64,000 nucleotides of DNA. It comes from Rhodococcus sp. B7740. GTDB lineage: Bacteria; Actinomycetota; Actinomycetes; Mycobacteriales; Mycobacteriaceae. Shown here piece after piece: positions 17,731 to 26,402 of this stretch. Both the position numbers and the translations under genes were made by a program. The notes under the pieces are model-generated. The model saw only the letters and a program-made list of their open reading frames with translations. It made no database searches and was not told the DNA's origin. The stretch covers positions 3,410,001-3,474,000 of the forward strand of contig NZ_CP010797.1 of assembly GCF_000954115.1 (NCBI RefSeq), in the 5' to 3' direction. The first letter of the stretch is position 1, and every line of letters begins with the position of its first letter.

Positions 17731-19428
17731 CTACCCGCGGTGTTCGGCTGCCTCGGTCACGACGGTGCGTGCATAGGCGATGGCCTGCGGGGTGGTCTCG
17801 AAAACACGGCGCGCCTCGTCGTCCTTGGTGGTGAACACACCCAGCGCAGTCAGCGGTCGCAGGTGTTCGGGTTTGGCCGCGGAGATCAGGACGGTGATGT
17901 GGCGGTGTTCGAGTTCGGTGATCGTGTCCTTGAGCACGATGGCTCCTGTGGCATCGATCGTGGTCACTCGTGACATGCGCAGGATCACCACTTTCACGTC
18001 CGACACGTCGGCGAGCTCGAGCAGAAAGCTGTGCGCGGCTCCGAAGAACAACGCGCCGTCGATCCGATAGGCGACGATGTGTTCGCGAAGCAGATTGCCT
18101 TCTTCCTCCGAGACCGCGTCGAGTGCATCCAGAGGCACCTGCTCGACCGTGGCCGATCGCGCGACCGCGCGCAGTGCGAGCACCGCAGCGAACCCGACGC
18201 CGACCGCCACGGCCGTCACCAGGTCGAAGACGACCGTGACGAGAAAAGTCGACGCCATCACCACGGTGTCCCCACGACCGGCGCGGGAAATTGCTCGGAT
18301 GGAGGCAGTTTCGACCATGCGTACCGTCGTCGCCAGGAGCACCCCGGCCAGAGCCGCGAGTGGAATGTCGGCCACCAATCCCGCGGCGGAGTACATGATC
18401 GCGGCGAGAATCACGGCGTGAGTGAGCGCGGCGAGCCTGGTGCGCGCTCCGGATCGGACGTTGACGGCGGTGCGGGCGATGGCACCGGTGGCCGGGATCC
18501 CGCCGAACAACGGCGCGGCGATGTTCGCCAGGCCTTGCCCGAACAGTTCACGGTCCGGGTTGTGCCGGGCACCGACGCCCATCGAGTCCGCCGCGGTCGC
18601 GGACAGCAGCGATTCCAGGGCCGCCAGCGCTGCGACGGCCAGCGCCGGAGCCAACAACGCCGTCACGTCACCGAGGTGGAAGAAGCTCAGGTTCGGAGCG
18701 GAAAGCGACGACGGGATGGTGCCGATGCGGGCGATGTCGAGGTCGAACAATCGGGTGACGACCGTTGCTCCGGCGACCGCGACCAGAGAGAACGGGATCT
18801 TCGGAGCCAGTCGGCCTCCGACGAGCATGACGATCGCGACGGTGACGGCCACGGCGGGTGTCAGGACGCTCGCGTGCGAGACGAACGAGCGCGCCGCGTC
18901 GAACGCGGATTGCCACACCTTCTCACCCTCGGCGTCGGTGATACCGAGGGCCGACGGAACCTGTTGCAGCGCAATGACGACGGCGATGCCTGCGGTGAAC
19001 CCTTCGATGACGGGTGCCGGCATGTACCGGACGGCTCGACCGACGCCGGCCGCGGCGAGCACGAGCAGGATGACCCCGGCCATCAGCCCGACGGCGAGTA
19101 CGCCGGTCGGACCGTACTCGGCGACGATCGGGACGAGCACCACCGTCATGGCACCGGTCGGTCCGGACACCTGGAACCGGGATCCGCCGAACACCGCGGC
19201 GACGACTCCCGCGATGATCGCCGTGGTCAGGCCGGCCGCGGCCCCCAGCCCGGTACTGACGCCGAAGCCGAGCGCCAAAGGCAGCGCGACCAGGGCCACG
19301 ATCAGACCCGCCAGCAGATCCGCACCGGGCGCGCGGAAGGCGGGTTTCCACTCGCTCCATCTGGGCAAGAGGGCCGTCAGAGCCCTGGAGGCGTCGGTCT
19401 TACGGTCGGATTTCGTCGGTTCGGACAT
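17731..19428 (-). CDS. SulP family anion transporter with STAS domain
   Basis: 565 residues. It starts with a soluble tail, then [27 protein letters not shown] and [18 protein letters not shown], the SulP transport core. A C-terminal STAS domain includes [20 protein letters not shown] (about 490-510). The substrate (sulfate, bicarbonate or another anion) cannot be told from the sequence. It lies downstream of an ArsR-like repressor gene on the same strand, and a perfect palindrome matching one upstream of that repressor sits 41 bp before its start. This suggests direct repression of the transporter. Confidence 0.9.
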   Translation of the reverse strand: MSEPTKSDRKTDASRALTALLPRWSEWKPAFRAPGADLLAGLIVALVALPLALGFGVSTGLGAAAGLTTAIIAGVVAAVFGGSRFQVSGPTGAMTVVLVPIVAEYGPTGVLAVGLMAGVILLVLAAAGVGRAVRYMPAPVIEGFTAGIAVVIALQQVPSALGITDAEGEKVWQSAFDAARSFVSHASVLTPAVAVTVAIVMLVGGRLAPKIPFSLVAVAGATVVTRLFDLDIARIGTIPSSLSAPNLSFFHLGDVTALLAPALAVAALAALESLLSATAADSMGVGARHNPDRELFGQGLANIAAPLFGGIPATGAIARTAVNVRSGARTRLAALTHAVILAAIMYSAAGLVADIPLAALAGVLLATTVRMVETASIRAISRAGRGDTVVMASTFLVTVVFDLVTAVAVGVGFAAVLALRAVARSATVEQVPLDALDAVSEEEGNLLREHIVAYRIDGALFFGAAHSFLLELADVSDVKVVILRMSRVTTIDATGAIVLKDTITELEHRHITVLISAAKPEHLRPLTALGVFTTKDDEARRVFETTPQAIAYARTVVTEAAEHRG

Positions 19429-19468
19429 GTGACGCTCTCTGAGAACTCATCGATCCTGGTCCAGTTGA

Positions 19469-19484
19469 TTGCTAAGTTTAGCAA
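19469..19484. promoter_or_regulatory. Operator candidate for the SulP gene (ArsR-type)
   Basis: TTGCTAAGTTTAGCAA has perfect 7-bp arms around a GT spacer. It lies in the 108-bp gap between the ArsR-like gene and the SulP gene it precedes. A related 16-mer upstream of the ArsR-like gene (19922-19937) shares 12 of 16 positions including both outer TTGC/GCAA ends, as expected for two targets of one repressor. Confidence 0.6.
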
Positions 19485-19536
19485 GTAATGAATCAGGTGA
19501 ACAGCAACGTGAGCCAGACCATCCGAGACCGTCGAG

Positions 19537-19881
19537 TCAGGTGCGCGCCCCGGACTCGCCCTCCAGCAACTCGGCCTGGTTGGCCACCACTCCCGTGAGT
19601 ATCTCCCGCGCAACGAGCAACAGGTCGGCCACCTTGGGCGACGTCAGCGTGTAGGACACCGACAGGCCTTCCCGAGTGCCTTCGATGAGACCGGCGCGCC
19701 GCAGGATGGACAACTGCTGAGACAGATTGGCCGGCTCGATGCCGATTTCCGGAAGCAGCTCGGAGACGGCATGCTCGCGCTCGCTCAGCAACTCCAGTAC
19801 CCGAATGCGCGCAGGATGCGCCAATGTCTTGAAGAAGTCGGCTTTCATTCTGTACAGCGGCCGGCTCGATTCCGTGGCCAT
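19537..19881 (-). CDS. ArsR/SmtB-type transcriptional repressor without obvious metal-site cysteines
   Basis: 114 residues. The winged helix-turn-helix is FKTLAHPARIRVLELLSE followed by PANLSQQLSILRRAGLIEGTREG. The usual alpha3 metal motif (ELCVCDL) reads EHAVSELLPEIG here, and the protein has no cysteine at all, so sensing by that site is unlikely. The ATG at 19881 has GGGAGG five bases upstream; a GTG at 19899 is an alternative. It is upstream of SulP on the same strand, and matching palindromes precede both genes, so autorepression and control of the transporter are likely. Confidence 0.88.
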   Translation of the reverse strand: MATESSRPLYRMKADFFKTLAHPARIRVLELLSEREHAVSELLPEIGIEPANLSQQLSILRRAGLIEGTREGLSVSYTLTSPKVADLLLVAREILTGVVANQAELLEGESGART

Positions 19882-19921
19882 GAAGTCCTCCCGTGGCACC
19901 CGCCGCCGCGCAGCAGGCTAC

Positions 19922-19937
19922 TTGCGAACACTAGCAA
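19922..19937. promoter_or_regulatory. Operator candidate upstream of the ArsR-like gene
   Basis: TTGCGAACACTAGCAA lies 41 bases upstream of the repressor ATG and matches the SulP-side palindrome at 12 of 16 bases. It is less symmetric internally than the SulP copy. The spacing to the start codon is the same as at the SulP gene, which favours a shared regulator. Confidence 0.55.
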
Positions 19938-19997
19938 CCAACGCACGGAAGAGAACGTCCTCCCTGCTCGTCCCGAAACTCGGCTACCTTCTCTCCC

Positions 19998-20645
19998 ATG
20001 AGCGGAGAACCCGAAGAATCCACCGACTTCAGGCTCACCGTGGCCACCGCGGCCCTCGACCTGTTCTCCGTCAAGGGCTACGAGTCGACGACGGTGGACG
20101 ACATAGCCGGTGCCGCCGGAATCTCGCGTCGGACATTCTTTCGCCAGTTCCGCGCCAAGGAAGACGTCGTCTTCGCCGATCACGAAATTCTACTGGAGCA
20201 GGCCGGTGCGTTTCTCGAATCGAACGAGGGCGATCCGTGGCGGGCCGTGTGCGATGCCGCGCAGTTGGTGTACGAGCGGTTTTCCGAGTGGCGGGACATG
20301 TCGCGCCTGCGTTACCAGGTGGTCCACAAGATCCCCGCCCTGCGTGACCGAGAAATCGTCACCGTGTTTCGCTACGACAGACTCTTCGTCGAATATCTGC
20401 AGCGCGTTCTGCCCGATCACCCGCACCTGGAAATCCTGCAGTTCTCGGCCACGGTGACCGCAACGCACAACTACATCCTTCGTCGGATGATTCGCGACGG
20501 CCTGCCGACGTCGGTCGAGGATCTGCGTTCGGCACTCGCGCAGGTACGCGCGCAGTTCTCCGGTGAGATCGTCGTCGCGTCATTCCCCCGAGGCACGTCC
20601 GTCACGAAAGTCGTCGACGCGTTGGCCGATCACACAAGCGCCTGA
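19998..20645 (+). CDS. TetR family transcriptional regulator
   Basis: 215 residues. The N-terminal helix-turn-helix is LTVATAALDLFSVKGYESTTVDDIAGAAGISRRTFFRQFRAKEDVVF (about 10-56). The C-terminal ligand domain has an Arg/His-rich region (TATHNYILRRMIRDGLPT). It immediately precedes FadE25 on the same strand, with two copies of GGCACTGAGTGCC in the gap. By location it probably controls the acyl-CoA dehydrogenase operon in response to an acyl-CoA; that is inference. Confidence 0.9.
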   Translation: MSGEPEESTDFRLTVATAALDLFSVKGYESTTVDDIAGAAGISRRTFFRQFRAKEDVVFADHEILLEQAGAFLESNEGDPWRAVCDAAQLVYERFSEWRDMSRLRYQVVHKIPALRDREIVTVFRYDRLFVEYLQRVLPDHPHLEILQFSATVTATHNYILRRMIRDGLPTSVEDLRSALAQVRAQFSGEIVVASFPRGTSVTKVVDALADHTSA

Positions 20646-20661
20646 TCGATCCGGACCGAAT

Positions 20662-20674
20662 GGCACTGAGTGCC
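20662..20674. promoter_or_regulatory. Palindromic operator candidate GGCACTGAGTGCC, copy 1
   Basis: A 13-bp palindrome with 6-bp arms around a single G, 17 bp after the TetR stop. An identical copy lies 73 bp downstream. Two identical sites before an acyl-CoA dehydrogenase suggest cooperative binding by a TetR-type repressor. Confidence 0.6.
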
Positions 20675-20734
20675 GGATGTCGAAGACCCGGCCTTGATCA
20701 GGTCCGCATTCGGTCGTACACTGGGGTAACCCTT

Positions 20735-20747
20735 GGCACTGAGTGCC
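20735..20747. promoter_or_regulatory. Palindromic operator candidate GGCACTGAGTGCC, copy 2
   Basis: Identical to the 13-mer at 20662. It lies 46 bp upstream of the FadE25 start codon, close to where a promoter or transcription start is expected. The rest of the 148-bp gap holds nothing else I can identify. Confidence 0.6.
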
Positions 20748-20793
20748 CCCTCCGGGCAGTGCTACCCCCGACACACCGAGGAGCGTGGCCGAC

Positions 20794-21951
20794 ATGGCCG
20801 GAAATCCCGACTTCGATCTGTATCAATCGCCCGAAGAGCACGACGAACTGCGCGCGGCCATTCGGGCCCTCTCGGAGAAGGAGATCGCTCCGTACGCCAA
20901 AGAGGTCGACGAGGACTCCCGCTTCCCCGAGGAAGCACTCAAAGCGCTGAACGCCTCGGGCTTCAACGCCATCCACGTTCCCGAGGAATACGACGGCCAG
21001 GGTGCCGATTCCGTCGCCGCCTGCATCGTCATCGAAGAGGTCGCCCGCGTCTGCGGCTCGTCCTCACTGATCCCCGCGGTCAACAAGCTCGGCACGATGG
21101 GGCTGATCCTCAAGGGCTCCGAGGAACTCAAGAAGCAGGTTCTGCCGTCCCTGGCCGGCGGCGCGATGGCGTCGTACGCCCTGTCCGAGCGCGAAGCGGG
21201 ATCCGACGCGGCCAGCATGCGCACCCGCGCCAAGGCCGACGGTGACGACTGGATCCTCAACGGCTCCAAGTGTTGGATCACCAACGGCGGCAAGTCCGAG
21301 TGGTACACCGTGATGGCCGTGACCGATCCCGACAAGGGTGCCAACGGCATCTCGTCGTTCATCGTGCACAAGGACGACGAAGGATTCGTCGTCGGACCCA
21401 AGGAGAAGAAGCTCGGCATCAAGGGCTCACCCACCGCCGAGCTGTACTTCGAGAACTGCAAGATTCCCGGCGATCGCATCATCGGCGAGCCAGGTACCGG
21501 CTTCAAGACCGCGCTGGAAACGCTCGACCACACTCGCCCCACCATCGGCGCGCAGGCCGTCGGCCTGGCACAGGGCGCCCTCGACGCAGCCATCGCATAC
21601 ACCAAGGACCGCAAGCAGTTCGGTACCTCGATCTCGAGCTTCCAAGCAGTGCAGTTCATGCTCGCCGACATGGCGATGAAGGTCGAAGCGGCTCGACTGA
21701 TGGTCTACAGCTCCGCAGCCCGCGCCGAGCGCGGCGAGAAGAACCTCGGGTTCATCTCCGCGGCAGCGAAGTGCTTCGCCTCGGACGTGGCCATGGAGGT
21801 CACCACCGACGCCGTGCAGCTCTTCGGCGGAGCCGGTTACACCACCGACTTCCCGGTCGAGCGCATGATGCGCGACGCCAAGATCACCCAGATCTACGAG
21901 GGCACCAACCAGATTCAGCGTGTCGTCATGTCGCGGGCGCTGCTCAAATGA
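20794..21951 (+). CDS. fadE25: Acyl-CoA dehydrogenase, FadE25 type
   Basis: 385 residues. A flavoprotein that introduces the alpha-beta double bond into acyl-CoA in beta-oxidation. Signatures are YALSEREAGSDAASMRTRA (acyl-CoA dehydrogenase signature 1) and QLFGGAGYTTDFPVERMMRD (signature 2). The catalytic Glu lies in IYEGTNQIQR near residue 370. The start MAGNPDFDLYQ and nearly the whole sequence resemble mycobacterial FadE25 as I recall it. The ATG at 20794 has GAGGAG upstream. Its stop overlaps the next start (ATGA), linking it to 3-hydroxyacyl-CoA dehydrogenase. Confidence 0.93.
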   Translation: MAGNPDFDLYQSPEEHDELRAAIRALSEKEIAPYAKEVDEDSRFPEEALKALNASGFNAIHVPEEYDGQGADSVAACIVIEEVARVCGSSSLIPAVNKLGTMGLILKGSEELKKQVLPSLAGGAMASYALSEREAGSDAASMRTRAKADGDDWILNGSKCWITNGGKSEWYTVMAVTDPDKGANGISSFIVHKDDEGFVVGPKEKKLGIKGSPTAELYFENCKIPGDRIIGEPGTGFKTALETLDHTRPTIGAQAVGLAQGALDAAIAYTKDRKQFGTSISSFQAVQFMLADMAMKVEAARLMVYSSAARAERGEKNLGFISAAAKCFASDVAMEVTTDAVQLFGGAGYTTDFPVERMMRDAKITQIYEGTNQIQRVVMSRALLK

Positions 21952-22805
21952 GCGACATCGACCTGGTAGGCGTCATCGGTGGCGGCACCATGGGAGCCGG
22001 CATCGCCGAGATGTGCGCTCGCTCCGGCAGTTCGGTACTGATCCTGGAGACGAGCCAGGCGACGGCCGACGCCGCCGAAGCCCGTCTCGACAAGTCCTTC
22101 GCCCGCGCCGTCAAATCCGGTCGCATCGACGCCGACGCAGCCGAGAAGGCCCGGGCCGCAATCACGTTGACACTCGACATGAACGACTTCGCCGACCGCG
22201 ACCTCGTGGTGGAGGCGGCACCGGAGATCGAATCGCTCAAGCTCGATCTGTTCGGCAAGCTCGATTCCATCGTCAAGCCCGAGGGAATCCTGGCGACCAA
22301 CACCTCGTCGATCCCGGTCATCAAGATGGCCAACGCGACCAAGCGTCCCGACAAGGTCGTCGGAGTGCACTTCTTCAACCCGGTGCCGGTACTGCCGTTG
22401 GTCGAGATCGTCGTCAGCCTGCTCACCAGCGAAGAGACAGTGTCCGCGGTGACGGATTACGCCGGCAACACGCTGGGCAAGAAGACGATTCGCGCAGGCG
22501 ATCGCGCCGGATTCATCGTCAACGCGTTGCTCATCCCGTACATGGTCTCGGCCATCCGCATGCTCGAGTCCGGCTTCGCCAGTGCCGAGGACATCGACGA
22601 GGGCATGGTCAACGGTTGTGCACACCCCATGGGCCCGTTGCGCCTGACGGACACCGTCGGCCTCGACGTCACCCTCGCGGTCGCCGAGTCGCTCTACGCG
22701 GAATTCCGCGAGCCGCACTACGCCCCGCCGCCGCTGCTGCAGCGCATGGTGGACGCCGGAATGCTGGGCCGCAAAACCGGTAAGGGTTTCTACACGTATT
22801 CGTAG
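21948..22805 (+). CDS. 3-hydroxybutyryl-CoA dehydrogenase (FadB2-like)
   Basis: 285 residues. The NAD-binding motif GGGTMGAGIAEM lies near 10-21, with ATNTSSIPVI and the HCDH signature VGVHFFNPVPVLPLVEIV with the catalytic His in the middle. The C-terminal domain has GDRAGFIVNALLIPYM and ends GRKTGKGFYTYS. It oxidises L-3-hydroxyacyl-CoA to 3-ketoacyl-CoA, or works in reverse in butanoyl-CoA metabolism. It is translationally coupled to FadE25, so two successive steps of beta-oxidation are co-produced. Confidence 0.92.
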   Translation: MSDIDLVGVIGGGTMGAGIAEMCARSGSSVLILETSQATADAAEARLDKSFARAVKSGRIDADAAEKARAAITLTLDMNDFADRDLVVEAAPEIESLKLDLFGKLDSIVKPEGILATNTSSIPVIKMANATKRPDKVVGVHFFNPVPVLPLVEIVVSLLTSEETVSAVTDYAGNTLGKKTIRAGDRAGFIVNALLIPYMVSAIRMLESGFASAEDIDEGMVNGCAHPMGPLRLTDTVGLDVTLAVAESLYAEFREPHYAPPPLLQRMVDAGMLGRKTGKGFYTYS

Positions 22806-22820
22806 TAGGCCCCCGCGTCT

Positions 22821-22872
22821 GCGTGAATGGTCCATTCACCCCCATCAGGGCCGGTGAATGGACCATTCACGT
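22821..22872. repeat. Paired palindrome element, copy 1
   Basis: Two 17-mers, GTGAATGGTCCATTCAC at 22823-22839 and GTGAATGGACCATTCAC at 22854-22870, start 31 bp apart. The second is the reverse complement of the first. Their 14-base spacer can itself form a CCC/GGG hairpin. The copy at 24761-24812 has the same architecture and phasing. Confidence 0.8.
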
Positions 22873-22920
22873 CTTCCGAAAGGCGCACACTGGAGTCGTT
22901 CCACGACACTGGGAGGCTTC

Positions 22921-23715
22921 ATGAACATCGATCTCGACGGCCGGACCGCATTGATCTCCGGCTCCAGCCAAGGCATCGGTCTGGCCATTGCCACCGAATT
23001 GGCCCGCGCGGGTGCACGCGTCGTCCTCAACGGCCGCAGCGCGTCGGCGCTCGATTCGGCCGAGGAACAGTTGCTGAAGGACGTGCCCGGTGCGCGGGTG
23101 ATCGTCGTGCCTGCCGATCTGGCGACGGCCGACGGGGTGGAGACGCTGGTCGAGAAGGTCCCCGTTGTCGACATTCTGGTGAACAACCTCGGCATCTTCG
23201 GAGCCAAACCCGCCCTCGACATCGACGACGACGAATGGCGACGTTATTTCGAGGTCAATGTGCTCTCGGCCATTCGACTCATCCGCACGTATCTGCCTGC
23301 AATGACCGAGGCAGGCTGGGGCCGAATTCAGAACATCTGCAGCGATTCCGCGGTCGTCATTCCCGAGGAGATGATCCATTACGGAATGACCAAGACCGCC
23401 CTGCTCGCGGTGACCCGTGGATTCGCGAAAGCTGCTGCAGGAACCGGCGTTACGGTCAATTCCGTCATCGTCGGACCCACCCACACCGAGGGTGTCGAGA
23501 AGTTCGTCGGCGAACTCGTCGGTGACGAACTGCCCTGGGACGAGGCACAGGCGCAATTCATGAAGGAACACCGGCCCCAATCGCTCATCGGACGCCTGAT
23601 CGAGCCGAAGGAAATCGGCAACATGATCGTGTATCTGAGCTCGGAACAGGCTTCCGCAACCACAGGTGGCGCACTGCGCGTCGACGGCGGCTACGTCGAC
23701 TCGATCCTGCCCTGA
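22921..23715 (+). CDS. SDR family oxidoreductase
   Basis: 264 residues. A classical short-chain dehydrogenase: cofactor motif GSSQGIG (11-17), NNLGIF for the NNAG position, and catalytic Ser (CSDSAVV) with YGMTK as YxxxK. The end GGALRVDGGYVDS is typical. The substrate is not evident. The ATG at 22921 has GGGAGG six bases upstream; the frame continues upstream through the repeat but that part is not protein-like. It lies between two copies of the paired palindrome together with the next SDR. Confidence 0.88.
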   Translation: MNIDLDGRTALISGSSQGIGLAIATELARAGARVVLNGRSASALDSAEEQLLKDVPGARVIVVPADLATADGVETLVEKVPVVDILVNNLGIFGAKPALDIDDDEWRRYFEVNVLSAIRLIRTYLPAMTEAGWGRIQNICSDSAVVIPEEMIHYGMTKTALLAVTRGFAKAAAGTGVTVNSVIVGPTHTEGVEKFVGELVGDELPWDEAQAQFMKEHRPQSLIGRLIEPKEIGNMIVYLSSEQASATTGGALRVDGGYVDSILP

Positions 23716-23852
23716 GACCGGACACGCTCCCCCTCCGAACCCTGTCCGGTCGGTCACAGTTTGTGGCCGACCGCATCGGGGCATGCGTCGATCACACGGA
23801 ATCGAGCAGAGGTTCCTCACGCAGTACGTTGCACTCGAAGGACGATTCCCCA

Positions 23853-24746
23853 GTGAGCGATCAGTACACCTTCACCAACCCCGTCACGCAATACAGTCAG
23901 GACGGCTTCCCCGAACAGCACCAGGATCCGCCCGGTCTCGCGGCAGATCTTCGGCCCCTCGCCGACCACGGTGAGCAGACGTACCGTGGATCCGGCCGAC
24001 TGACCGGCCGCAAGGCCCTGATCACCGGTGCCGATTCCGGAATCGGACGTGCAGCAGCGATTGCCGTCGCACGCGAGGGTGCCGACGTGGTGCTCAACTA
24101 CCTGCCGTCGGAGGAAAAGGACGCGCAGGAAGTTGCGCAGTCGATCCGCGACGCCGGCCGAACCGCGGTCCTGGCACCGGCAGATATCACCGACGAACAG
24201 GCCGCGCGCGGAATCGTGCGCACCACCGTCGACGAGCTCGGTGGCCTCGACCTGCTGATCAACGTGGCCGGTAAGCAGCAGTTCGTCGAAGACCTGGCCG
24301 ACCTGACGTCCGAGCAATTCGACCAGACGTTCAAAACCAACGTCTACGCACTGTTCTGGATCATCCAGGAAGCGGTGCCCCATATGCCCGCTGGGTCCAC
24401 CATCGTCAACACCAGTTCGATCCAGGCGTACACACCCTCACCCGGTCTGGTGGATTACGCGACCACGAAGATGGCCATCAACACCATCAGCAAGGCGCTC
24501 GCGCAGCAGTTGGCACCCAAGGGAATTCGCGTCAATGTCGTTGCGCCGGGACCGTTCTGGACACCGCTGCAGGCCGCCGGCGGGCAGCCGACCTCGGCAC
24601 TGCCGGACTTCGGCAAGGAAACACCGCTGGGACGCGCCGGGCAGCCCGCCGAGATCGCCGGTGCCTACGTCTACCTGTCTTCGGCCGAATCGGGCTACGT
24701 CTCCGGCGAGACATTGAACGTCAACGGTGGCATGCCGACGCCGTAG
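23853..24746 (+). CDS. SDR family oxidoreductase with N-terminal extension (YhdG/glucose dehydrogenase-like)
   Basis: 297 residues. A 45-residue N-terminal extension (QYTFTNPVTQYSQDGFPEQ) precedes TGADSGIG, a pattern shared with stress-linked SDRs of the YhdG/GsP39 kind. The catalytic triad is Ser in NTSSIQAY and DYATTKMA as YxxxK; the GPFWTPLQ and SGETLNVNGGM ends fit. Related proteins are induced in general stress, but the substrate is usually unknown. The GTG at 23853 has GAAGGA ten bases upstream. It starts 138 bp after the previous SDR. Confidence 0.87.
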   Translation: MSDQYTFTNPVTQYSQDGFPEQHQDPPGLAADLRPLADHGEQTYRGSGRLTGRKALITGADSGIGRAAAIAVAREGADVVLNYLPSEEKDAQEVAQSIRDAGRTAVLAPADITDEQAARGIVRTTVDELGGLDLLINVAGKQQFVEDLADLTSEQFDQTFKTNVYALFWIIQEAVPHMPAGSTIVNTSSIQAYTPSPGLVDYATTKMAINTISKALAQQLAPKGIRVNVVAPGPFWTPLQAAGGQPTSALPDFGKETPLGRAGQPAEIAGAYVYLSSAESGYVSGETLNVNGGMPTP

Positions 24747-24760
24747 TCGACATCCGTTCT

Positions 24761-24812
24761 GCGTGAATGGACCATTCACACCCGTCTGGGCTCGTGAATG
24801 GTCCATTCACGC
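24761..24812. repeat. Paired palindrome element, copy 2
   Basis: GTGAATGGACCATTCAC at 24763-24779 and GTGAATGGTCCATTCAC at 24794-24810 again start 31 bp apart, with the A and T centres swapped relative to copy 1. The 14-base spacer keeps CCC and GGG blocks. It lies between the convergent SDR genes. Confidence 0.8.
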
Positions 24813-24823
24813 ATCTGGAGAGG

Positions 24824-25582
24824 TCAGTCCTTCGGCCCACCGGCGGCGTAGACGACCTGACCCGAGATGAAGCCGGCGCCCTCGCTGACGAAGAACGATG
24901 CCAGATGCGCGATGTCGTCGGGGTGACCGACGCGATTGACCGGAATCTGTGACGCCGCAGCAGCTTTGAAGTCCTCGAAAGGCATGCCGACACGTTCTGC
25001 GGTGGCCGCCGTCATCTCCGTCTCGATGAACCCGGGGGCGATGGCGTTGGCGGTGACACCGAACTTGCCGAGTTCGATGGCGAGGGTCTTGGTGAAGCCC
25101 TGCATTCCGGCCTTGGCGGCGGAGTAATTGGCCTGGCCGCGGTTGCCGAGGGCGGACGTGCTCGACAGGTTGACGATGCGACCCCATTTGGCGTCGATCA
25201 TGTGCTTCTGGACCGCGCGGGTCATCAGGAACGATCCACGCAGGTGTACGCCGAGAACGGAATCCCAGTCCTGCACCGTCATCTTGAACAGCAGGTTGTC
25301 GCGGGTGATGCCTGCGTTGTTGATCAGTACGGTCGGCGCACCGAACTCGCTCGCGATGCGATCGACCGCAGTCTGGACCGATTCTTCGTCGGCGACGTTC
25401 GCACCGATGGCCACTGCCTGCCCACCGGCAGCCTGGATCGCGCCGACGGTGTCGCTGCACGCGGCCTCGTCGAGGTCCACCACGGCGACTCCGAAACCAT
25501 CCTTGGCCAGCCGCTTCGCCACCGCAGCGCCGATTCCACGCGCACTACCGGTGACTACGGCCGTCTTGATCTGATCACTCAC
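24824..25582 (-). CDS. 3-oxoacyl-ACP/CoA reductase-like SDR (FabG-like)
   Basis: 252 residues. The cofactor motif is TGSARGIG, then NNAGITRDNLLFKM (a strong FabG-type signature), catalytic Ser in NLSSTSALG and YSAAKAG as YxxxK. It probably reduces 3-ketoacyl thioesters with NADPH; many paralogues exist in these genomes, so the exact acyl carrier or chain is not assignable. It has a GTG start at 25582 with AGGAGAT just upstream. It converges on the SDR pair across the second paired palindrome. Confidence 0.87.
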   Translation of the reverse strand: MSDQIKTAVVTGSARGIGAAVAKRLAKDGFGVAVVDLDEAACSDTVGAIQAAGGQAVAIGANVADEESVQTAVDRIASEFGAPTVLINNAGITRDNLLFKMTVQDWDSVLGVHLRGSFLMTRAVQKHMIDAKWGRIVNLSSTSALGNRGQANYSAAKAGMQGFTKTLAIELGKFGVTANAIAPGFIETEMTAATAERVGMPFEDFKAAAASQIPVNRVGHPDDIAHLASFFVSEGAGFISGQVVYAAGGPKD

Positions 25583-25649
25583 GAATATCTCCTGACGAAC
25601 GCCGAATCGAATTACCTGTCATCTGTTTCTACCAACCCCGCCGGCGCAG

Positions 25650-26387
25650 TCAGTACGCAGCCACCGCACCGTCGAGCGCCTTCTGCATTCCTTGCGCCAC
25701 CACCCGCGTGATGTCGATCGGCTTCTCGGGCAGTTCGGTGATAGGTGAATCGATGTAGACGCTCGCCCGCTTCACTCTCGGCGCACCGGGGCCGTAGCTC
25801 AGACCGATGCAGATCAGCACCGGCTCGACTCCGAGCTTGCGCGCCCGCATCGCGATGTGTCCGATACCGCTGCCGACGTGCTGCACCGTCGTCGGATCCT
25901 CGAGGTTGCAGGTCCCCTCGGGGAACACTGCGAGGTCGTCGCCCCGCTTCATGCGCTCGGCGCTGACATCCATCATGCGGCTGCCCGCAGCGCTGACCGC
26001 GCGCATTCCGTGATTCTTGCCGCGGAAGACAGGGATTCCACCCATCATGTCGATTCGCTTGCGCTGCTTGGGTTCCTGGAACAGCTCGTCCTTGGCCAGT
26101 ACCCGAGTGCGGCCGATGACCGGACGCAGCGGCGACGACCATGCCGCCGCTGCGAGCGTGTACGGATCGTTCTCGGTCAGATGATTGACCGCGATGAGCA
26201 GACGCGTGTTGTCGTAGACGAGACGACGCAGCTCCTCACGGGCACCGTCGGGATACGACACCCGCGGGCGGAAGCGTCGGGCAAGGGTGGCATAGGCCAA
26301 CCTCGCGACCTGACGATTCTGCTGGTGACGCAGGTAGAAGTCGTACACGGTCACATCGTTTTCGAGAATTACCGCAGGCCGATCCAT
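25650..26387 (-). CDS. Lysophospholipid acyltransferase family protein (PlsC-like)
   Basis: 245 residues. The acyltransferase motif I is NHLTENDP (HxxxxD with H and D in place, about 67-74), motif III is VFPEGTCNLED (about 155-165), and GGIPVFRGKNHG fits the substrate loop. Such enzymes transfer acyl chains to lysophosphatidate or related lysolipids at the membrane. It lies 15 bp downstream of nothing on its own strand except the exporter genes, so co-transcription with the Drr-like pair (27158-26403) is possible (15-bp gap). Confidence 0.85.
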   Translation of the reverse strand: MDRPAVILENDVTVYDFYLRHQQNRQVARLAYATLARRFRPRVSYPDGAREELRRLVYDNTRLLIAVNHLTENDPYTLAAAAWSSPLRPVIGRTRVLAKDELFQEPKQRKRIDMMGGIPVFRGKNHGMRAVSAAGSRMMDVSAERMKRGDDLAVFPEGTCNLEDPTTVQHVGSGIGHIAMRARKLGVEPVLICIGLSYGPGAPRVKRASVYIDSPITELPEKPIDITRVVAQGMQKALDGAVAAY

Positions 26388-26402
26388 GACGCGAGCTTAG
26401 CC

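Noticed and set aside
18031..19488. A 485-codon open frame on the + strand
   Set aside because: It is antisense to the SulP transporter and its translation is low-complexity, charge-rich text (runs of Gly/Asp/Arg/His) with no domain.
22821..24812. Possible CRISPR-like array from paired 17-mers
   Set aside because: Only two units per site, units are themselves palindromic, the 31-bp phase leaves a 14-bp spacer too short for a CRISPR, and no cas gene is present.
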